Positions 6,580-10,506 of a DNA stretch of 10,506 nt are shown here, one piece after another. Where the stretch lies: assembly GCA_016201195.1 (NCBI GenBank), contig JACQDI010000629.1, forward strand, positions 1 through 10,506, given 5' to 3'. Made by a program: the position numbers and the translations under genes. The notes beneath the pieces were generated by a model. The model searched no databases. It was not told the DNA's origin and worked only from the letters and a program-made list of their open reading frames with translations. Position 1 is the first letter of the stretch. Each line of letters begins with the position of its first letter. The stretch comes from Acidobacteriota bacterium. GTDB taxonomy: Bacteria; Acidobacteriota; Terriglobia; Bryobacterales; JACQDG01.

Positions 6580-7083
6580 ATTTTGGCCTCCGTAGGTGTT
6601 TATGCAATCGGTTCGCGGTTGCCGATGTTGGGCCGGCCCGGCCTGCTGGTAGCGGCCGTGGTCGGACTTTTTTTTGTAGGGCTGGCAAAGACGGCCTTCC
6701 ACAATCGCGGCTTGATCAGTTTTGGGTGGAGGGGCTTTGAAGGAGTCGGCCGGACGGTAAACGAGGTCACCCCGAGAGATGGGCTGCTGTACGCCCGGGA
6801 GGCGGTTTATTTTACGGCGCGGCGTTTACCCCCGGCGGGGTTGGAACACGCCGACGCTCAAAAGCTGCGACTGCCTCCCGCCTTGGCAGCTTCCTTGCAC
6901 GTCGTGCCGGCACCTCAAGTTGACGAGTGGCTGGCCGCCAGGCGCTTCGATACAGTCGTCCTCCACCCCAAAGATGACAGAATCGAGAGGCTCGGTTTGT
7001 CCCGCCTGTACGCCAAGCGCAAGGAAGCTCACAAGCTTTACATTTTTTGGGACAAGATTGCTCCTTCCCCAGTATCCCGCTGA
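6580..7083 (+). pseudogene. 3' fragment of a GT39-type paralogue (5' two thirds missing)
   Basis: From base 6580 the sequence matches the last 504 bp of the intact gene ending at 8633, with a constant offset of 1550 bp down to the stop codon and no net insertion or deletion. The 167 encoded residues start at I-L-A-S-V-G-V-Y-A-I-G-S and are about two thirds identical by eye to the paralogue. They cover only its last two or so membrane segments and the soluble C-terminal domain; the acidic catalytic loop is absent. Upstream of 6580 the similarity stops at once and the sequence belongs to the 5' region of the inverted gene. The frame is still open, and an ATG at 6514 with AGGAAGA 7 nt before it would give a 189-residue product, so translation of a remnant is possible. 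The divergence from the intact copy shows the duplication is old. Most likely a truncated duplicate with no transferase activity. Confidence 0.8.
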
Positions 7084-7127
7084 GATGATCTATGACGGGG
7101 CCCAAAGTGCTGGGGGGTGACGCTGCT

Positions 7128-8633
7128 ATGGATCGGGAGGCCGGTGATAAGCGGAGCAACGGACAAGAGCGCGCAATCTTCCTCTGGGCGGTAGTAGCTA
7201 CTCTGTCGATTGGGCTGCTGGCTTTCTCCCAAACCGGGGCTTGGGCCGGCGACGAAGAGTTGCACCTCGTGACAGCGCAACTGATCAACGCGGGGAAAAC
7301 ACCATACCTCGATTTTTTCTACCAGCAAACCCCGCTGTACGCCTACCTGAATGCGGGGTGGATGCGGGTATTTGGAGAAAGCTGGCGTGCGGCACATGCC
7401 TTGTCGGCGCTTTTGACCAGCGCCTCCATCGTGCTAGTTGCCGGCTTTGTATTTTCCCGGTTCCCCGAGCCGGGCTGGCGAGTCCCCAGCGCGATGACTA
7501 GCGCCCTGCTGATGGGTCTGAGCTACAACGTGATTAGGTTTGGCACCATCGGGCAGGCTTTCGGCCTATGCCTGTTCTTGATCGTCGCTGCTTTTCGCCT
7601 GACAATCGAGGCCGTGCGGCGCCCTAGCGTTTTTCTCCCGGCGGCGGCTGGATTGTGCGCTGGCGCGGCGGCAGGCTCCTGGCTGTTGTCGGCGCCCACG
7701 GGACCGATTCTGTTGCTGTGGATGCACCGATATAACCGGAGCGGAAATCGGCAGCGGAAGTGCGGCTGGTTTCTATTGGCGGCCGCGATTCCTTTTCTGC
7801 CATTGGCGTGGCTGGCGGCAAAAGCGCCGCGCCGGGTGCTTTTCAACATCGTCGAGTACGAGCTTTTCTATCGCAGGGTAGGCCGGACTTATAACGTAAC
7901 CGTGGCAGATCTAAAAGTATTAAGTGAATGGCTCGACTCCACCCAGGGTTTGCTGCTGGCCCTCCTGGCGGCAGTCGGATTGTTGTTCTTAGCCCGGCGG
8001 CGGGAATGGCAGGACTGGAAGGCGGAACTGTACTTGTGCGTGTGGTTGACGGCGGGGCTGGGGGTGTACATGGCTAGCCCTCATCCAACCTTCACCCAGT
8101 ATTTTGTTTTGCTGATTCCGTTTCTCAGTATTTTGGCCTCCGTAGGTGTTTATGCGATTGGCTCGCAGGTGTCCGTGTCAGGCCGCCCGGGCTTGCTAGT
8201 CATCCCCGTAATCGGGCTGTTTTTTCTGGGGCTGGCGAAAACGGCCTTCGACAACCGCGGATTCATCAGGTCTGGGTGGAGGGACCTTGAAGAAGTCGCC
8301 TGGACGATTAACCAAGTCACCCCGAGAGATGGACTGGTCTACGCCTCGGAGCCTCTTTATTTTGTAACCCGACGTTTACCTCCCCCCGGCATGGAGAACT
8401 CCCACGCCCAGCATGCGCTATTGTCTCGCAGCCTCGCGGCATCCTTACATGTCGCGCCAGCTTCTCAGGTGAACGAGTGGCTGGCCGCCGGGCGCTTCGA
8501 CACTGCGGTTCTGGGGGCCACCGATCCCAGAATCGAGTCGCTCGGTCTGTCCCGCCTATACGCCAGACGCAAGGAGGTTCGTAGTTCTTGCATCTTTTGG
8601 GGCAAGGTTGCTCCCTCGCATGGATCGCGTTGA
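7128..8633 (+). CDS. GT39-type polytopic membrane glycosyltransferase-like protein, paralogue
   Basis: A 501-residue membrane protein clearly homologous over its whole length to the gene at 3273, from the first membrane segment (LLAFSQTGAW) to the C-terminal F-W-x-K/Q. The G-D-E-E acidic loop is kept (D42 E43 E44), as are F-G-E-S-W-R and A-H-A-L-S-A-L. The stretch that is N-H-P-P-L-Y in the first copy is Q-Q-T-P-L-Y here, a change at a normally well-kept site that may alter or remove activity. I choose the ATG at 7128: a G-rich GGGGGGTGA (7112-7120) precedes it by 7 nt, and the resulting N-terminus has the same length as that of the paralogue. An in-frame ATG at 7092 is possible but has a poorer site. 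It begins 44 bp after the fragment's stop, likely on one transcript. Role as for the paralogue; acceptor unknown. Confidence 0.7.
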   Translation: MDREAGDKRSNGQERAIFLWAVVATLSIGLLAFSQTGAWAGDEELHLVTAQLINAGKTPYLDFFYQQTPLYAYLNAGWMRVFGESWRAAHALSALLTSASIVLVAGFVFSRFPEPGWRVPSAMTSALLMGLSYNVIRFGTIGQAFGLCLFLIVAAFRLTIEAVRRPSVFLPAAAGLCAGAAAGSWLLSAPTGPILLLWMHRYNRSGNRQRKCGWFLLAAAIPFLPLAWLAAKAPRRVLFNIVEYELFYRRVGRTYNVTVADLKVLSEWLDSTQGLLLALLAAVGLLFLARRREWQDWKAELYLCVWLTAGLGVYMASPHPTFTQYFVLLIPFLSILASVGVYAIGSQVSVSGRPGLLVIPVIGLFFLGLAKTAFDNRGFIRSGWRDLEEVAWTINQVTPRDGLVYASEPLYFVTRRLPPPGMENSHAQHALLSRSLAASLHVAPASQVNEWLAAGRFDTAVLGATDPRIESLGLSRLYARRKEVRSSCIFWGKVAPSHGSR

Positions 8634-8640
8634 GGAGGCC

Positions 8641-8670
8641 GGTCGATGCTGGTCGATACTGGTCGATACT
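8641..8670 (+). repeat. Three tandem 10-bp repeats upstream of the B2 promoter
   Basis: GGTCGATGCT, GGTCGATACT and GGTCGATACT follow each other without a gap, starting 7 bp after the stop of the GT39 paralogue and ending 13 bp before the predicted -35 box. The 10-bp period is close to one turn of the helix, so a protein could bind all units on one face. A chance slippage repeat is the other explanation. Confidence 0.8.
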
Positions 8671-8683
8671 ATACTGATATGGC

Positions 8684-8712
8684 TTGCGGCGCAGTCATGA
8701 TTGGGCTATAGT
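8684..8712 (+). promoter_or_regulatory. Sigma70-like promoter of the nucleotidyltransferase-B2 gene
   Basis: TTGCGG (8684-8689) and TATAGT (8707-8712) are separated by exactly 17 bp, in the only gap (8634-8723) before this gene. Initiation about 7 bp after the -10 box would fall near 8719, only some 5 nt before the ATG at 8724. This fits the absence of any Shine-Dalgarno there and suggests a nearly leaderless mRNA. Confidence 0.5.
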
Positions 8713-8723
8713 GAACGTTGTCG

Positions 8724-10271
8724 ATGCAGATCCCGCCTGTTATTTCCTTGAGCCTGCCGTCCGGGCCCGAGCCGCGCCGGGGGCCGGATTCCGGCATCGA
8801 CAGCGACGAGGTGGCTCCCGAAAAGCTCCTGGCGCAAGCCGCGGATTTTGGCGTGTTTCCCGCCGTGTTCAACCGCTTGCGCGCCCTGGGGCTGACCGCT
8901 TCGCTGGGCGTCGAATCGAAATGGCTGAGGCGGTTTCGAGTGAATTACGCCCACAACGTCGGCCTCCAGCAAGAAGAGACGCAACTGCTCGCCCAACTCG
9001 CCGAAGCGGGATTGCCATGCCGGCCGATTAAGGGCGTCCGGCTCACGGAAATGCTCTATCCGGACCTTTCCTGGCGCGAGGTTGTCGACATCGATCTGCT
9101 CCTACCCCCCCATGCGGTAGCGCCGGCCTATCAGGAGCTGAAGCGACTGGGCCTTCAAGATGCTAAGTATCCCTGGGACCCGCCCGCCCTCTCGCGGCAG
9201 CTCGCGCAACCATCCCATGCCTTTCCGGAATTGGTGCTGGTGGCCAGACACGGTGTCCTGGTCGAACTGCACTGGGATTGGGTAGCCGAGGCTTTCCCGG
9301 CCGGCGATCCGGCGGACGACCTCGAGGCGTTTCTCGTTTACCTGTGCCGGCACGCGGGAAAGCATTTCTGGCGCCGCCTGCAGTGGGTGAGCGACATCGA
9401 ACTCTACCTGCGGAAGTTCGGCGAACGGTTGGATTGGACGCGATTCTGGGTGCTGGCAAAAGGCTGCGGCGCCGAACGAAGCTGCGCCGCCAGTTTCGAG
9501 CTCTGCTCGATGTTGTTCCACCGGCCGCTGGGGCGGCCGGAAACCGCCGTGGCCCGGAGAGGTGGCCGGGCCCTGGCCCGCCGCGCGGTTCAGGAGCTTC
9601 TGCAGCAGGGCGAGTGGCGGTGGTGGCATCACCCCGCCTGGCGCCTGCTGCGGGTATACAATTGGCCCCAGCGAATCTCGCGGCTCCGCAAGTGGCTGGC
9701 GCCGCCGCCTTGGCACTGGATCCACCCACCCGGCGCGCCCGTCTCGAACGCTGGGGTGTGGTTTAGGCGCTATCGCCGCCTGGCGTTTCAGCTTGCGGCC
9801 AGGGTCCTGCCCTCCGCTAAATGGAGGCATCGCCTGGTCCGGGCGGCCGATCTCTCGTGGCGCGACTGGTGGTCCCTGGCGGAGGCCTTCACGACCCTGC
9901 TGGTGGTCACCGTGGCGGCCCGGACCGTTTCTTTTGACCGGCTGCAGCGCCGCGCGATGACGATCCGAGACGGACCCGCCAGGCGCCTGGACGAGACACG
10001 CGAGATGATTCGGCGGACGGTCTGGCTGGTCGCGGTGGCGGCCAACCATCATCCCATTCGTATGCGCTGCCTGGCGCGTTCGGTGGCGCTGGTGTGGATG
10101 CTGGCGCGGCGTGGATGTGCGACCGAGTTGAAGCTAGGCGTGCGACGGGAAGAGGAGCGCCTGGAGGCTCACGCTTGGGTCGAATGGCGTGGGGAAGCAG
10201 TGAACGACTCCCCAGCATCGCACGACCGGTTCGCGCCGCTCGAGCCGGTGAGAGGTCGCCTCCATGGCTGA
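8724..10271 (+). CDS. Nucleotidyltransferase-like domain fused to lasso B2 transglutaminase-like leader peptidase
   Basis: A 515-residue two-domain protein. The N-terminal part (about residues 30-330) resembles the nucleotidyltransferase family often found near lasso genes: K-G-V-R-L-T-E-M-L-Y-P (103-113), then V-D-I-D-L-L-L with the metal-binding pair D122 and D124, and V-E-L-H-W near 181-185. The C-terminal part (from about 375) is a B2-type transglutaminase-like peptidase: a hydrophobic helix after LSWRDWWSLAEAF, then the catalytic Cys449 in M-R-C-L-A-R-S, His483 in A-H-A-W-V-E and Asp495 in V-N-D. B2 enzymes cut the leader off the lasso precursor with the help of a PqqD protein. No Shine-Dalgarno is seen; a TTG at 8718 is an alternative start two codons upstream. 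It overlaps the following PqqD gene by 8 bp. Its nucleotidyltransferase substrate is unknown; AMP- or other nucleotidyl transfer to the peptide is one possibility. Confidence 0.85.
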   Translation: MQIPPVISLSLPSGPEPRRGPDSGIDSDEVAPEKLLAQAADFGVFPAVFNRLRALGLTASLGVESKWLRRFRVNYAHNVGLQQEETQLLAQLAEAGLPCRPIKGVRLTEMLYPDLSWREVVDIDLLLPPHAVAPAYQELKRLGLQDAKYPWDPPALSRQLAQPSHAFPELVLVARHGVLVELHWDWVAEAFPAGDPADDLEAFLVYLCRHAGKHFWRRLQWVSDIELYLRKFGERLDWTRFWVLAKGCGAERSCAASFELCSMLFHRPLGRPETAVARRGGRALARRAVQELLQQGEWRWWHHPAWRLLRVYNWPQRISRLRKWLAPPPWHWIHPPGAPVSNAGVWFRRYRRLAFQLAARVLPSAKWRHRLVRAADLSWRDWWSLAEAFTTLLVVTVAARTVSFDRLQRRAMTIRDGPARRLDETREMIRRTVWLVAVAANHHPIRMRCLARSVALVWMLARRGCATELKLGVRREEERLEAHAWVEWRGEAVNDSPASHDRFAPLEPVRGRLHG

Positions 10272-10506
10272 GGGAAGACGGGTAGTTCGCATTTGCCGGG
10301 ACACGCTGTATTGGGACTTGCACGGTAAGGCTGTGTTGCTCCAGGTCGAGACGGGCCGCTATTTCGGGCTGGACGAGGTGGCTCACCGCATGTGGCGGCT
10401 CATCCTGCCGCACGGCGATCTGGGTCTGGTCGAGGAAGCGCTCCGGTCGGAATATGCGGTCGAACCGGAAAGGCTAGATGAACCGGGTCATTTGCTCCAA
10501 CAATTC
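10264..10506 (+). CDS. PqqD-like RiPP recognition element protein (lasso B1), 5' part only
   Basis: It starts at ATG 10264, overlapping the B2 gene by 8 bp, with AGAGG at 10251-10255 as ribosome binding site, and stays open to the window end (81 codons). The visible part has the PqqD order: a first strand, D-L-H-G-K-A-V-L-L-Q-V-E-T-G-R-Y-F-G-L-D, then H-R-M-W-R-L-I and a helix ending E-A-L-R-S-E-Y. The end aligns with the gene fragment at the left window edge (M-W-R-L against I-W-E-L, S-E-Y in both), so the two are paralogues. Coupling to B2 fits the known B1-B2 partnership in leader removal. By analogy with the left edge, a cyclase gene is expected just beyond the window. Confidence 0.88.
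   Translation, partial: MAEGRRVVRICRDTLYWDLHGKAVLLQVETGRYFGLDEVAHRMWRLILPHGDLGLVEEALRSEYAVEPERLDEPGHLLQQF

Noticed and set aside
6482..6580. Insertion-sequence end at the GT39 truncation border.
   Set aside because: No terminal inverted repeat, target duplication or transposase gene can be seen on either side of the inverted gene.
6482..6688. N-terminal extension of the inverted membrane gene up to 6688.
   Set aside because: The frame is open, but it is Arg/Pro-rich, lies antisense to the GT39 fragment, and the ATG at 6481 has a better ribosome site and sits right before a normal N-terminus.
8641..8670. CRISPR-like array.
   Set aside because: The units are 10 bp with no spacers between them; this is a simple tandem repeat.
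9102..10052. 316-codon minus-strand open frame inside the B2 fusion gene.
   Set aside because: The plus-strand frame has clear domains and catalytic residues throughout; the reverse frame is Pro/Arg/Gln-rich with no motif.

Overview
This is GC-rich (by eye about 60-65%) bacterial DNA, densely packed and coding on both strands. Gene content and style suggest an environmental, high-GC, secondary-metabolite-bearing lineage. An Acidobacteriota-type genome is my best guess, but that is inference; no phylogenetic marker is present.

The left third is a lasso-peptide-type RiPP operon. In order on the + strand it holds the C-terminal end of a PqqD-like leader-recognition protein (cut by the window edge), an asparagine-synthetase-like macrolactam cyclase (185-2071), a short precursor-peptide gene (2159-2326) with a good ribosome binding site, and an HPr-kinase-like P-loop kinase (2348-3283). 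The precursor carries the lasso leader pattern (aromatic-x-x-P-x-L-x-x-x-G), but its presumptive core, read from the canonical cleavage point, has its first acidic residue at position 12 rather than 7-9. It also has no C-terminal Ser for the kinase.

The middle holds polytopic membrane glycosyltransferase-like genes. A GT39-type protein (3273-4766) overlaps the kinase gene. A different GT-C-type membrane protein lies inverted (4748-6481, - strand). A truncated 3' piece of a GT39 paralogue (6580-7083) is followed by an intact copy (7128-8633). The fragment and the intact copy align from their first shared base to their stop codons at a constant offset of 1550 bp. The region therefore looks like a tandem array of paralogues whose middle member lost its 5' two thirds where the inverted gene now sits.

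The right end starts a second RiPP module. After a 10-bp tandem repeat and a good sigma70-like promoter that would give a nearly leaderless mRNA, there is a two-domain gene: an N-terminal nucleotidyltransferase-like domain fused to a lasso B2-type transglutaminase-like leader peptidase (8724-10271). It overlaps by 8 bp a second PqqD-like gene that runs off the window. Because the left operon also has a PqqD gene directly before its cyclase, the window probably spans the junction of two tandem lasso-type clusters. How the parts would cooperate (inferred): PqqD binds the leader, B2 removes it, the cyclase closes the ring, and the kinase and membrane transferases may tailor the product or act at the envelope.
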